64,000 bases of DNA from Beggiatoa leptomitoformis (GCF_001305575.3 NZ_CP012373.2:3544261-3608260), one strand, 5' to 3'; shown: positions 45,715 through 54,524, numbered from the stretch's first letter. Program-made: numbers and translations. The notes: a model not told the origin generated them from the letters alone.

Positions 45715-46452
45715 ATGAGTACTCAACTGCCTTTAGGTATAGGTCTGCCAGAGTCCGCCTCCTTCACAAACTATATTCCAGGACCTAATCAAGCTGTTTT
45801 TAATATATTACAACAGATAATTGATGGGGAATGGGAAAATTGTTTATATATTTATGGTGGAGCAGGTACTGGAAAAAGTCATTTGTTACAAGCTGCTTGT
45901 GAACAAACGGCTAAACGTGGTGGCAGACCCGTTTATCTTCCGCTTGCCCTGTTTTATCAGTCTGGCCCTGACATTTTGGAAGGGTTGGATGCGCTCGACT
46001 TGGTTTGTCTTGATGACATTCATACCGTTGCAGGTCAGCCGCTTTGGGAAGAAGCCTTGTTTCGGTTGTATAATCAACTACGTGCTAGTGGCATTCCTCA
46101 GATTATCACAGGCAATACTATTCCTAATAAGCTGGGCTTAAAACTTCCCGATTTAGTTTCTCGCTTAAACTGGGGCGGCGCATTCGCGCTACAACCCTTA
46201 GATGATGCAAGCACGCTTCAAGCTTTACAAAAACATGCAAAAGGGCGTGGCATGGAACTCTCTGATAAAGTAGCACAATACCTTATACATCATTGTCCCC
46301 GCGATATGAACACGTTATTAAAATGGTTGCGACAATTGGATTATGAGTCTTTATCTAATCGTCGTAAACTCACTTTGCCGTTTGTGCGCCATCTTGTGCA
46401 AAATACGGTCGTTTCACTACAGGATAACGCTTCATGGCATGGAAACAAATAA
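45715..46452 (+). CDS. hda: DnaA regulatory inactivator Hda
   Basis: 245 residues. The N-terminal clamp-binding motif QLPLGIG (4-10), Walker A GGAGTGKSH (48-56) and Walker B LVCLDDIH (97-103) are followed by the AAA+ lid with RGMELSDKVAQYLIHHCPRD. With the beta clamp it stimulates DnaA-ATP hydrolysis and prevents re-initiation. It overlaps the next gene by 19 bases, so the tail-collar protein is probably translated with it. No ribosome-binding site is obvious. Confidence 0.93.
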   Translation: MSTQLPLGIGLPESASFTNYIPGPNQAVFNILQQIIDGEWENCLYIYGGAGTGKSHLLQAACEQTAKRGGRPVYLPLALFYQSGPDILEGLDALDLVCLDDIHTVAGQPLWEEALFRLYNQLRASGIPQIITGNTIPNKLGLKLPDLVSRLNWGGAFALQPLDDASTLQALQKHAKGRGMELSDKVAQYLIHHCPRDMNTLLKWLRQLDYESLSNRRKLTLPFVRHLVQNTVVSLQDNASWHGNK

Positions 46453-47441
46453 CCATTGCCATCGGTGTTAGTTTTTTACTCACCATGTTGGGGAGTTACC
46501 TGTTATTTAATAACCGTCTAAATACGCTTGCAATGCAGGTTGATGCGTTAGAAACCCGCGAATTTCAGCAATTAGACCAACAGTATGCCCGTACTCAATA
46601 CGTTGATAAGCTTAATCAGGAATTGCGTGCAACTCTTGCCGCTGCTGTCAATGCAAGTACTGAACAGAATTTATATTTAACCGCACAGGTTAATAACGCC
46701 TATCGTTTAGCCGACACATTACTGGGTAAAGTCAACAAGCAAGCTGAACAGCATACGGCAGTGCTAGCGCAAATTACTAGCCTAAAACAAACACTTACTA
46801 AGTTAATAGACATTGTTGATGGCTTAAAAAAAAATACCGCCTACAACGTTCCCACTGGTACAATCATTGGCTACGCTGGCAATATCGACAGCGAACAACA
46901 ACAAATCCTCCAACAACTTGGTTGGCTACTCTGTGATGGACGCGAAGTTTCCCGTCAACAATATCCCGCTTTATTTTCTGCTATTTCCACGCTTTATGGC
47001 GTATCTACGGAACAAACTTTCCATCTCCCCGATTTTCGCGGTGTATTTTTACGTGGTTTAGATTTAGGCAGACAATTAGATGTAGAACGTGCATTAGGTG
47101 TGCTTCAAGAAGATGATAATAAAGCGCATCAACACACAGGCACAACTACCACTGCAGGCGTGCATCAACATCGCGGTACGACTGACCTTGGGGGAGAACA
47201 TCGTCATAAACTCGAAGCAATGGGTTTTTGGTACACCACTAAAAGCTGGATAGAACGTCGGGCAATGACTAATGAAGTCGACGATGGCGAGACTTATAAT
47301 ACCAGCTTAGACGGTGAGCATAGACACACCTTTGTAACGCCTATTGGTGGTGAGCATCAACATAATTTATTAACCGAGATGAGTGGCAATATAGAAGCAC
47401 GCCCTAAAAATTATGCCGTTGTTTATTTTATAAAATACTAA
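46434..47441 (+). CDS. membrane-anchored protein with phage tail-collar domain
   Basis: 335 residues. One N-terminal membrane segment (about 6-26, IAIGVSFLLTMLGSYLLF) is followed by a long helical/coiled region (30-130) and a Tail Collar domain (about 140-215) with GTIIGYAG...GWLLCDG, YPALFSAI.TLYG and FHLPDFRGVFLRGLD. The C-terminal part is His-rich (HQHTG, HQHRG, EHRHK, EHRHTF, EHQHN) and ends RPKNYAVVYFIKY, as in short phage tail fibres. No other phage gene is near. It may be a captured fibre fold on the outside of the inner membrane; its function is unknown. Confidence 0.8.
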   Translation: MAWKQITIAIGVSFLLTMLGSYLLFNNRLNTLAMQVDALETREFQQLDQQYARTQYVDKLNQELRATLAAAVNASTEQNLYLTAQVNNAYRLADTLLGKVNKQAEQHTAVLAQITSLKQTLTKLIDIVDGLKKNTAYNVPTGTIIGYAGNIDSEQQQILQQLGWLLCDGREVSRQQYPALFSAISTLYGVSTEQTFHLPDFRGVFLRGLDLGRQLDVERALGVLQEDDNKAHQHTGTTTTAGVHQHRGTTDLGGEHRHKLEAMGFWYTTKSWIERRAMTNEVDDGETYNTSLDGEHRHTFVTPIGGEHQHNLLTEMSGNIEARPKNYAVVYFIKY

Positions 47442-47486
47442 TAAATAGGTTGTTTTCAATAATGGTTTTCACTAAAACCAATGCCT

Positions 47487-47508
47487 GATAGTTGGTTTAA
47501 CAACTATC
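47487..47508 (+). terminator. hairpin between the tail-collar gene and folB
   Basis: Stem GATAGTTG / CAACTATC, 8 bp, with a 6-base loop. No T-run follows, so it may attenuate rather than terminate. Confidence 0.4.
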
Positions 47509-47542
47509 AATAATCCCCCTTTAACGCATACATAGCGATAAC

Positions 47543-47899
47543 ATGGACATCATCTACCTACGTGATTTACGCATAGATACAGTTATTGGCATTTACGGTT
47601 GGGAAAGACAAGTTAAACAAACCATTGTATTAGACATTGAAATGGCGACCGATATATGCAAAGCGGCAGCCACAGACCATATTGAAGACACCTTAAATTA
47701 TAAAGCGGTCGCCAAACGTATTATTGATTTTGTGACGCACAGCGAATTTGAATTAGTGGAAACATTGGCTGAGCGCATCACTGAAATTATTTTGAGCGAG
47801 TTTCAAGTACCTTGGGTCAGATTACAACTTAACAAACAAGGTGCAGTCAGAGGAGCGAGAGATGTGGGTATCATCATCGAAAGGGGGATAAAAATATAA
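47543..47899 (+). CDS. folB: dihydroneopterin aldolase
   Basis: 118 residues of the FolB fold: IYLRDLRIDTVIGIYGWE at the start, EDTLNYKAVAKRIIDFV, the catalytic Glu in FELVETLAERI, and the terminal Lys motif VRLQLNKQGAVRGARDVG. It cleaves dihydroneopterin to hydroxymethyldihydropterin. One base separates it from folK, the next enzyme of the folate pathway. Confidence 0.93.
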   Translation: MDIIYLRDLRIDTVIGIYGWERQVKQTIVLDIEMATDICKAAATDHIEDTLNYKAVAKRIIDFVTHSEFELVETLAERITEIILSEFQVPWVRLQLNKQGAVRGARDVGIIIERGIKI

Positions 47900-47900
47900 A

Positions 47901-48407
47901 ATGGCACGAGTTTATGTCAGTGTAGGGAGCAATATAGAGCCGTTACAACATATACGCGCGGGATTAACCGATTTACAACAACATTATGGCACATTGCAGT
48001 TATCATCAGTTTATGAAAGTGCCGCAGTGGGTTTTACAGGAGAGAATTTTTACAATCTAGTCTTAGCGTTTGAAACAAAACAGACAGTGCAACAAGTCAA
48101 CCAACTGTTACACGACATAGAAGCCCGTCATGGACGGACTCGCGACGGACAACGCTATTCGGCAAGAACCCTAGATTTAGATTTAATCCTTTATGATAAC
48201 TTGGTGTTACAAGACAAAGCAAATAAAGTGGAAGTCCCACGTGGCGAGATTGAGAAATACGCCTTTGTACTGCTTCCCCTTGCTGAACTCATCCCAACCC
48301 TTAAACACCCCATTTTAGGCAAAACCTATGCAGAACTATGGGATAACTTTCAAGGGAAGGAAAAACAAGCCTTATGGAAGGTGGATATTGCGTTACTAGC
48401 TGATTAG
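47901..48407 (+). CDS. folK: 2-amino-4-hydroxy-6-hydroxymethyldihydropteridine pyrophosphokinase
   Basis: 168 residues. VYVSVGSNIEPLQHI at the start, then FYNLVLAFET, RHGRTRDGQRYSARTLDLDL and LILYDNLV containing the Mg-binding Asp pair, and VPRGEIEKYAFVLLPLAEL. It pyrophosphorylates hydroxymethylpterin. This folBK pair is complete and in frame. Confidence 0.94.
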   Translation: MARVYVSVGSNIEPLQHIRAGLTDLQQHYGTLQLSSVYESAAVGFTGENFYNLVLAFETKQTVQQVNQLLHDIEARHGRTRDGQRYSARTLDLDLILYDNLVLQDKANKVEVPRGEIEKYAFVLLPLAELIPTLKHPILGKTYAELWDNFQGKEKQALWKVDIALLAD

Positions 48408-48420
48408 TTTAAGTCTAAAC

Positions 48421-48451
48421 CAGATAACATTACAGATGGCAATGTTATCTG
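48421..48451. terminator. hairpin at the folK 3' end
   Basis: Perfect 11-bp arms CAGATAACATT / AATGTTATCTG with a 9-base loop start 14 bases after the folK stop and contain the stop codon of the convergent broken gene. No T-run, so termination efficiency is uncertain. Confidence 0.45.
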
Positions 48452-48742
48452 TTAGCAACATTTTTAGGCTTACAAACCAAAGAACATAACTTCCATTCCC
48501 CACGTACTAAACGACGTAAACCGATACTTTTTAAATTTAATTTATCCTCCACTGCCCGACGTATCCTATCATTAATCGCTTTTCCCTCATCACTTGGTTT
48601 TTTCTCCATTTCCTTAATATCATTAAAAATTGTTTTAGAAATACTCTCCGCTGAGACTGTCATACTCTCCACTCGAGCAAATGGCGTTTCTACAAACAAA
48701 CTTTCTACCCGTAACAAATATAGCAACAGTACTATAAAAAGA

Positions 48743-49213
48743 TTAAATAGAATTCAGTAAAAAGAGCTCATCAATAGAACAATGTTGTTGTTTACGGAGA
48801 GTCTTAGCCTGAGCCCATTTATGCTCAATAGGATTTAAATCAGGCGAATAAGGCGGTAAATATTCCAAGAGATGCCCAGCGTCTAAAATAGCCTGCTGAA
48901 TGTCACTACGTTTATGAAAAGTGGCGTTATCCATCACAATCACAGAATTCTGAGGGAGTTTAGGAAGTAAGTCTTGGGTTATCCAAGCGAAAAAGACATC
49001 GGAATTAATCGCCCCAGAAACTAAAGAGACCGTTAATAAACAAAAATTGAGCAAAGCCCCGATGACATTAGTACGTCCCTTTGCATTCCAATCTTGCGTG
49101 CCAGAGCAACGTTTGCCGATAGGGGCATAACCAAAACGGCGTGGCATATCATGAGCAAAACCACTTTCATCGATAAAAACAATTTGCCTATCAGATTGTT
49201 TATAACGGTTCAT
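48743..49213 (-). CDS. IS630 transposase ORF B, copy 2
   Basis: 156 residues, identical to ORF B of copy 1, with the same DDE residues in FIDESGF, VMDNATF and NPIEHKW. Expression as a full transposase would need the same slip at the A8 run. Confidence 0.87.
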   Translation of the reverse strand: MNRYKQSDRQIVFIDESGFAHDMPRRFGYAPIGKRCSGTQDWNAKGRTNVIGALLNFCLLTVSLVSGAINSDVFFAWITQDLLPKLPQNSVIVMDNATFHKRSDIQQAILDAGHLLEYLPPYSPDLNPIEHKWAQAKTLRKQQHCSIDELFLLNSI

Positions 49214-49565
49214 TTTGTTTTGAAAGACTTGCCGTGCTTCGGGGTTGGCTTTGGGATGTTTGAGGGTTTTTTTTACGGCTAATCCCTAGACGTTTTAACG
49301 CATGGCGAATCCCGCCTTCCGTAATCCCAAAACGGGCTGCGCGTTCATAATGGTAAGCATCGGGATATAATGCAACATCTTGTTTTAGGGCTTCCATGTC
49401 TATTTTAGTTGGTCTGTTACGTGTTCCTTTGGCTTCCAATACTTTGCTCCACCTGACGACGCTTGCGATGGCTATTTGGAAGCGTTTCGCTACCGCTGCT
49501 AGGGTGAGATTTTCTTCTTGTTTCACTTTTAATACTTTTTTACGGAAATCTATTGAATAGGTCAT
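49200..49565 (-). CDS. IS630 transposase ORF A, copy 2
   Basis: 121 residues, identical to ORF A of copy 1 including the A8 run (49267-49274) at which the frame is lost. HTH DNA-binding half of the transposase. Confidence 0.85.
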   Translation of the reverse strand: MTYSIDFRKKVLKVKQEENLTLAAVAKRFQIAIASVVRWSKVLEAKGTRNRPTKIDMEALKQDVALYPDAYHYERAARFGITEGGIRHALKRLGISRKKNPQTSQSQPRSTASLSKQNEPL

Positions 49566-49982
49566 TTCTTATTCTCTTTTTAAAATACGGTTACTATATT
49601 TACCTTTAATAACCTGCTCAGATAAATCATATACATAATTATCCTCATCGAAAAAAATCGAGTTTGCTGGTAAAGCTAAACGAAAATAAACACCTGAATA
49701 AACTTCAATAATACAATACTCAATACTTTCCAATAACTCAGCTAACCTCTGCAATGCTTTCCTTATTTCTGGCGAATTCATCCATATCCATCCATAACCT
49801 AAGACTTCCGTTTGTGGATACACCAACAGCTTAAATCCACGAGCGACCGTCCCTAAATCCCACAATAACAAGCACTGCTCATCCGATAAATTTAACTGCT
49901 CCAAATATTTTTCCTTTCCTGTCTCTCCACAACGTAAAGGACGAGAAGCCCGCAACGGCAAAGTGATTTTATCTCCTTCTTC

Positions 49983-50267
49983 ATGCAATAGTTGGAAGTT
50001 CTAGCTTCATCCAATTTGCAAAATTTACCCTATAAAATTGAAATGTCGCCCGCATCTAATAAACAGAGATGATTACAAAGCAAACTGGTTGGTTTAATGG
50101 CAACTTTTGGAAAGCATCACGGAATGTGCCATTCAAACCACTCAAGGTGTTAAAGTAGCTGATGTAGTTTGGGGTTCACATCATTTTTTTCAGCAACATC
50201 CGCTAGAATAAGACCCGTTCAATTATGTCCCTGAAATTTGCTTAGAAATCATCTCTCTTAAGTAATA
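49983..50267 (+). pseudogene. Uma2-family (DUF820) endonuclease remnant
   Basis: Reading across stops and frameshifts gives LEVLASSNLQNLPYKIEM, then SPASNKQR, LQSKLVGLMATFGKHH, and ECAIQTTQGVKVADVVWGSH, FFQQHPLE, stop, DPFNYVPEICLEIIS. The MSPAS, GVKVADVVW and PEICLEIIS blocks are the conserved order of Uma2 PD-(D/E)XK proteins. An in-frame stop sits at codon 3, the stretch before MSPAS is shortened, and at least two frameshifts occur, so it is dead. It starts divergently from the broken hypothetical gene. Confidence 0.75.
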
Positions 50268-50500
50268 GTGTATTAGAAATGCAATAGAGAATTTTGTTGT
50301 ATTTAGTATGTGGTGTGCAAGCGGTTTAGTTTATTTACAAGGTAATTACCAATTTTTTGCTGTATCAAATCAACAAATACACACCATTATTTGCGAAAAC
50401 CGCTTTTCTAATTTGGGATTAATCTGTATGAGATTGACTCCAATATTTAAAATCTATCGTTATATAAATTCATGTGTGTTTAACAATTAAGGAGTAAAAC
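50268..50500. other. intergenic region upstream of the TerD-like gene
   Basis: I see no gene beyond a spurious short reading frame. It should carry the promoter of the TerD-like gene, which has a good AAGGAG ribosome-binding site at its right edge. Confidence 0.4.
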
Positions 50501-51076
50501 ATGGCAGTCAGTCTATCCAAAGGTGGAAATGTTTCTTTAAGTAAAGAAGAACCTGGCTTAAAGAAGGTACTTGTTGGTTTGGGTTGGGATGCACGTGCAA
50601 CAGATGGTCAGCCATTTGATTTAGATGCCAGCGTGTTTATGTTAAGTAGCAGTGGCAAAGTGCGCGGTGATGGCGATTTTATTTTTTACAACAATTTAAA
50701 ATCATCTGATGGGTCTGTGGAACATATAGGTGATAATCGGACGGGTGCAGGGGATGGGGATGATGAAGCGGTTAAGATTGATTTAACCCATATTCCTGCT
50801 GATGTCGATAAATTAGCTTTTGCAGTGACGATTCATGATGCTGATGCACGCAAACAAAATTTTGGGATGGTACAGTCAGCAGCAATTCGTGTGGTTAATC
50901 AGGATAATAATCGAGAAATTACACGGTTTGATTTGTCCGAAGACATGAGTATCGAAACGGCTATGATTTTTGGCGAAATCTATCGTAGTGGAAGCGAGTG
51001 GAAGTTTCGGGCGGTTGGGCAAGGGTTTAAAGGCGGGTTAGCTCCCTTAGCTAAAAATTATGGTGTTAATATCTAA
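50501..51076 (+). CDS. TerD-family stress/tellurite-resistance protein
   Basis: 191 residues: [72 protein letters not shown] and [20 protein letters not shown] are the TerD/TerE consensus blocks, with the acidic loops that bind calcium. These proteins act in cytoplasmic or membrane-linked stress complexes, classically tellurite resistance. AAGGAG precedes the ATG. A strong terminator follows, so the next gene may have its own promoter or depend on read-through. Confidence 0.93.
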   Translation: MAVSLSKGGNVSLSKEEPGLKKVLVGLGWDARATDGQPFDLDASVFMLSSSGKVRGDGDFIFYNNLKSSDGSVEHIGDNRTGAGDGDDEAVKIDLTHIPADVDKLAFAVTIHDADARKQNFGMVQSAAIRVVNQDNNREITRFDLSEDMSIETAMIFGEIYRSGSEWKFRAVGQGFKGGLAPLAKNYGVNI

Positions 51077-51088
51077 CCCACTAAAAAA

Positions 51089-51128
51089 GGTGCGCTTTTT
51101 TAATTAAAAAGGCGCATCTTTTTATTTT
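51089..51128 (+). terminator. Rho-independent terminator after the TerD-like gene
   Basis: GGTGCGC / GCGCATC extended by T/A pairs (stem of about 12 bp) around a short loop, followed by TTTTTATTTT. It lies between two genes of the same direction. Confidence 0.8.
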
Positions 51129-51142
51129 CTGAGCCTAAAGCG

Positions 51143-52555
51143 ATGCAATTACAGCGTGGACAAAAAATCAAGTTAGTCGACTTAACAAGTTTGTTGCAAA
51201 TAACAGTTGGGTTAGTCGCCAATATACCTTCAGGAATGACAATAGATATTTCTTGTTTTGGTATTGATGCGCAAGATAAGCTCTCTGATGACCGTTATTT
51301 TATTTTTTATAATCAGAAAAATTCACCTTGTGGTTCTTTAACTAGTTTGGGTTCTCAAGCAGGGGATAATGAGCAGTTTCAGATAGATTTAGCAAAATTA
51401 CCCGCAACTATCCGTAAATTAGTTTTTACGATGACGATTGATGGTCAGGGTAGTATGTCGCAACTTCAGCAAAGTTATTTACGGCTTTTGGAAAACGAAC
51501 GTGAAATCGCTCGTTTTAGTTTTACAGGGGCTGATTTTGACGCAGAAAAAGCGATTATGGTTGGGGAGTTATATTTTAAAGATGTTTGGCGATTTGCTGC
51601 TGTTGGACAGGGGTTTAATGGTGGATTGAGCGCATTATTGAAGCATTTTGGCGGTGAAGAGGCAACCTCTGAGGAAAATGTTGAAGCTGTAATACAGCCT
51701 CCACCAGCGGATATTATAGGAAAATTAGGTGAAAATATTAGTAAAGGTTTTAGTGCGTTAGTGGGTCGCATGACAGAGAAAACTGCGACACCTAAACCGA
51801 CAGTAGAAACATCCGTAACAACTACCGCTGTCCCAAAAAAGGCAAAGTTAGTTTCTTTAGAAAAACAGATTGAAAAAGAAGCACCGCATTTGGTTAATTT
51901 AGCGAAAACATTGATGGTTTCTTTAGAAAAGAAAAATCTACAGGATATTGTGGCAAGTGTTGTTTTAGTATTGGATGCATCTGGGTCTATGAGTCGCCAA
52001 TACGAAAAGGGTGATGTGCAATTGGTTGTTGATAAAGTTGTTCCATTAGCATTGCACTTTGATGATGATGGCAAATTAGAAACATGGGCATTCGCAAAAA
52101 AACAGAAACAATTATCTGCGGTTACATTGAAAAATGTGAAAGATTATGTAAAACGTGAATGGGGTGGCTGGTCATCATGGATGTACCATTTAAACGCCTA
52201 TTCGAATAATGAACCTGTTGTTATGCGCGATATTATTAGTACATTCAGAGTGTCTAAGTTACCTGTTTATGTTATTTTTATCAGTGATGGTGGGGTTGGA
52301 TATGATGACCAGATTGAAAAGTTATTGGTAGAATCTTCTCACTATCCTATTTTCTGGCAGTTTGTCGGTTTAGGAGGAAGCAATTATGGCATTTTGGAAC
52401 GTTTTGACAAGATGCGTGGCAGAAAAGTAGATAATTGTAACTTTTTTGCTTTAGATGATATTAAACGGATTTCTGATAAAGAGTTGTATGACCGTTTATT
52501 AAATGAGTTTCCGCAATGGCTTATTGAGGCAAAGAAAGTGGGTGTGTTACGTTAA
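51143..52555 (+). CDS. TerF-like protein: TerD domain plus von Willebrand A domain
   Basis: 470 residues. The N-terminal TerD-like domain (1-170) has VGELYFKDVWRFAAVGQGFN GGL at its end. A Pro/Thr/Lys-rich linker (about 195-245) leads to a vWA domain (from about 270) with the MIDAS motif DASGSMS (VVLVLDASGSMSRQYEKGDV), then TWAFAKKQKQ and VIFISDGGVGYD. It resembles TerF and TerF-like vWA proteins, which pair with TerD-family proteins. The acidic Ca-binding loops of TerD are weaker here (DERYFI-like). The rest of a ter operon is absent. Confidence 0.88.
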   Translation: MQLQRGQKIKLVDLTSLLQITVGLVANIPSGMTIDISCFGIDAQDKLSDDRYFIFYNQKNSPCGSLTSLGSQAGDNEQFQIDLAKLPATIRKLVFTMTIDGQGSMSQLQQSYLRLLENEREIARFSFTGADFDAEKAIMVGELYFKDVWRFAAVGQGFNGGLSALLKHFGGEEATSEENVEAVIQPPPADIIGKLGENISKGFSALVGRMTEKTATPKPTVETSVTTTAVPKKAKLVSLEKQIEKEAPHLVNLAKTLMVSLEKKNLQDIVASVVLVLDASGSMSRQYEKGDVQLVVDKVVPLALHFDDDGKLETWAFAKKQKQLSAVTLKNVKDYVKREWGGWSSWMYHLNAYSNNEPVVMRDIISTFRVSKLPVYVIFISDGGVGYDDQIEKLLVESSHYPIFWQFVGLGGSNYGILERFDKMRGRKVDNCNFFALDDIKRISDKELYDRLLNEFPQWLIEAKKVGVLR

Positions 52556-52589
52556 TCTCATTAGTATTAAAGCTAATTCTTTTTATAAA

Positions 52590-52630
52590 ACTTTCGCCTT
52601 TTAAAGCTGAAAAAATTAATCGGCGAAAGT
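52590..52630. terminator. convergent terminator between the TerF-like gene and map
   Basis: Perfect 9-bp arms ACTTTCGCC (52590-52598) and GGCGAAAGT (52622-52630). CTGTTTTATC follows on the plus side. It lies between two converging stops. Confidence 0.6.
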
Positions 52631-52642
52631 CTGTTTTATCAA

Positions 52643-53407
52643 TTACCTTTCTTCAGCCCGCTTCGTTAGTACTTCAACCCCTTCCTCTGTGACTAAAACC
52701 GTATGTTCCCATTGTGCGGATAGGTTATGGTCTTTTGTGACCACCGTCCAACCATCAGGTAAGAGCTTTACATGGCGTTTGCCCGCATTAATCATGGGTT
52801 CAATGGTGAAAATCATACCGGGGCGTAATAATTCGCCCGTGCCGGGGGTGCCGTAGTGTAATACTTGTGGTTCTTCGTGAAAGAGTCGTCCAATGCCGTG
52901 ACCACAGTATTCACGAACAACAGAAAATTGATGTGATTCAGCATGTTTTTGAATGGCAGACCCAACATCACCTAGGTAATTTCCTGGTTTTACTTGGGCA
53001 ATACCTATCCATAGGCATTCGTAGGTGATGTCTATAAGGCGTTTTGCGCGAACACTGGGTTCGCCTGCAATAAACATTTTACTGGTATCACCATGATAGC
53101 CATCTTTAATCACTGTAATATCAATATTGACAATATCACCTGATTTTAATTTTTTGTCGTTGGGAATGCCATGACAAACTTGGTGATTAACGGAAGTACA
53201 AATAGATTTGGGAAAACCTTTGTAGTTTAGCGGTGCAGGAATAACTTTTTGCACATTGACCATGTAGTCATGACAAATACGGTCTATTTCATCGGTGGTA
53301 ATACCCACTTGAATATAAGGCGCAATCATGTCTAGCACGTCTGCTGCGAGTCGACAAGCAACACGCATTTTTTCAATTTCTGGTTGGGTTTTAATTGTGA
53401 CTGCCAT
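52643..53407 (-). CDS. map: methionine aminopeptidase, type I
   Basis: 254 residues. The metal ligands lie in NIDITVIKDGYHGDTSKMF (two Asp), CGHGIGRLFHEEP (His) and FTIEPMIN (Glu) with a C-terminal Glu in EHTVLVTEEG. It removes the initiator Met from new proteins. It is divergent from rpsB, a common bacterial arrangement, and shares the 318-base gap with it. Confidence 0.96.
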   Translation of the reverse strand: MAVTIKTQPEIEKMRVACRLAADVLDMIAPYIQVGITTDEIDRICHDYMVNVQKVIPAPLNYKGFPKSICTSVNHQVCHGIPNDKKLKSGDIVNIDITVIKDGYHGDTSKMFIAGEPSVRAKRLIDITYECLWIGIAQVKPGNYLGDVGSAIQKHAESHQFSVVREYCGHGIGRLFHEEPQVLHYGTPGTGELLRPGMIFTIEPMINAGKRHVKLLPDGWTVVTKDHNLSAQWEHTVLVTEEGVEVLTKRAEER

Positions 53408-53725
53408 AATTTTTATACGAATACAGATTGTTGTCTTGTGCCTTATGTGGTATAAAGCACGCGCTTTGTTATGAGGTAAAACACTTCCGAATAATAAATA
53501 TTAAAACTTGCAGTTATACGCTAAAATAGTCGTTTCGGGAAGTTTTTTCACTTCATTGTTCCGTTGTCTTTTTTGAGAGGACAACCATACTTTAATTCTC
53601 ATCGACAGGTTAAATGCTTGTCACATCGCACATACATCGGCACATATATTGGGGTGCTTCCTTGTGGAGTCAATCTATGGGATGTATGGAGGATTAACCC
53701 TACCTTTATTTTTTGGAGTTTTAGA
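53408..53725. other. divergent promoter region of map and rpsB
   Basis: No gene. It has the map promoter on the left. The rpsB leader on the right is GC-richer and has a G/U-rich stretch GGGGTGCTTCCTTGTGGAGT near 53651, then GGAGGATTAACCC and TTTTTTGGAG. In gammaproteobacteria the rpsB leader is a binding site for autoregulation by S2, and this stretch is where such a structure would be. An open reading frame through the leader (53564 start) is not the start of S2. Confidence 0.5.
53560..53725 (+). promoter_or_regulatory. probable rpsB 5' leader (S2 autoregulatory site)
   Basis: The 5' leader before the rpsB start is long and contains sequence (GGGGTGC...GGATGTATGGAGGATTAACC) that could form a helical structure around the ribosome-binding site. 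Family knowledge: S2 represses its own leader in many gammaproteobacteria. I did not fold it, so this is tentative. Confidence 0.35.
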
Positions 53726-54484
53726 ATGTCAGTTTCAATGCGTCAAATGTTGGAAGCGGGTGTGCATTTTGGTCATCAAACCCGTTATTGGAATCCGCAA
53801 ATGGCTCCGTATATTTTCGGGGCGCGTAATAAAATCCATATTATCAATCTTGAGCATACGGTTCGTTTGTTCAATGATGCGTCTAATTTTATCGGTAAGT
53901 TAGCGGCAAGAAAGGGTAATATCCTGTTTGTTGGCACTAAGCGCGCCGCACAAGACCCTATTAAAGAAGCCGCGTTGCGTTGTGGAATGCCTTATGTTAA
54001 TCGTCGTTGGTTAGGCGGGATGTTGACCAATTATAAGACTGTAAAGTCTTCTATCAAACGCTTGAAAGATTTAGAAGCGATGATTAATGATGGCACAATT
54101 AACCAACTGACTAAGAAAGAAGCGTTATCCATTAATCGTGATGTAGAAAAATTGGAGCGCAGTTTAGGCGGAATTAAAGACATGAGTGGTCTGCCCGACG
54201 CTCTGTTTGTTATCGATGTTGGCTATGAAAAAATCGCTATTAGCGAAGCCATGAAATTGGGTATTCCTGTGATTGGTGTCGTGGATAGTAACTCTAGCCC
54301 ACTCAATATTGACTATGTTATCCCCGGTAATGATGACGCAATTCGCGCTATTGGTTTATATGCTAATGGTATTGCCGATATTATCCTTGAAAGTCGTCAA
54401 GCAGGCTTGTTACCTGGTGAAGATGATTTTGTAGAAGTGCAAGAAGAGAAAACGACCAGCACGCAAGAACAAGTAGCGGAATAG
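53726..54484 (+). CDS. rpsB: 30S ribosomal protein S2
   Basis: 252 residues. [20 protein letters not shown] is the S2 N-terminus, followed by the [12 protein letters not shown] and [20 protein letters not shown] blocks, the [17 protein letters not shown] motif and [20 protein letters not shown]. The start codon is the ATG with TGGAG eight bases upstream; a longer reading frame through the leader is rejected. Operon with tsf after an 82-base spacer that carries a hairpin. Confidence 0.97.
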   Translation: MSVSMRQMLEAGVHFGHQTRYWNPQMAPYIFGARNKIHIINLEHTVRLFNDASNFIGKLAARKGNILFVGTKRAAQDPIKEAALRCGMPYVNRRWLGGMLTNYKTVKSSIKRLKDLEAMINDGTINQLTKKEALSINRDVEKLERSLGGIKDMSGLPDALFVIDVGYEKIAISEAMKLGIPVIGVVDSNSSPLNIDYVIPGNDDAIRAIGLYANGIADIILESRQAGLLPGEDDFVEVQEEKTTSTQEQVAE

Positions 54485-54500
54485 GCGTTTTTTTTGTATT

Positions 54501-54524
54501 AGGGAAGTGTAATGCTTCCCTTTT
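54501..54524 (+). terminator. hairpin with T-run between rpsB and tsf
   Basis: AGGGAAG / CTTCCCT (7 bp, 7-base loop) followed by TTTT. Read-through is needed for tsf unless it has its own promoter, so this may set the S2 to EF-Ts ratio. Confidence 0.6.

Larger units (their letters stand above)
48721..49596 (-). mobile_element. IS630-type insertion sequence, copy 2 (876 bp)
   Basis: Same length and terminal repeats as the element at 40596, with no sequence difference seen where compared, flanked by TA on both sides (48719-48720 and 49597-49598). It therefore moved recently. It splits a hypothetical gene. Both copies read leftward. Confidence 0.93.
48445..49988 (-). pseudogene. hypothetical gene interrupted by IS630 copy 2
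   Basis: Removing the 876-bp element and one TA joins the left and right fragments in frame (...VIKGKY plus LLRVESLF...), giving a protein of about 232 residues. The N-terminal part (LPLRASRPLRCGETGKEKY; LLWDLGTVARGFKLLVYP; LESIEYCIIEVYSGVYFRLA) and the basic C-terminal part (NDRIRRAVEDKLNLKSIGLR) match no family I know. The only in-frame start is a TTG; an ATG at 50002 in another frame (MKLELPTIA) suggests an additional frameshift near the start. Confidence 0.75.

Noticed and set aside
46434-47441. Prophage
   Set aside because: Only one tail-collar protein is present. There is no capsid, portal, terminase or integrase gene around it.
48445-48726. Free-standing small gene left of IS copy 2
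   Set aside because: It is the 3' part of the interrupted gene and joins in frame with the fragment on the other side.
53564-53725. N-terminal extension of ribosomal protein S2
   Set aside because: The extension is unlike S2, and the ATG at 53726 has a ribosome-binding site and the canonical N-terminus.
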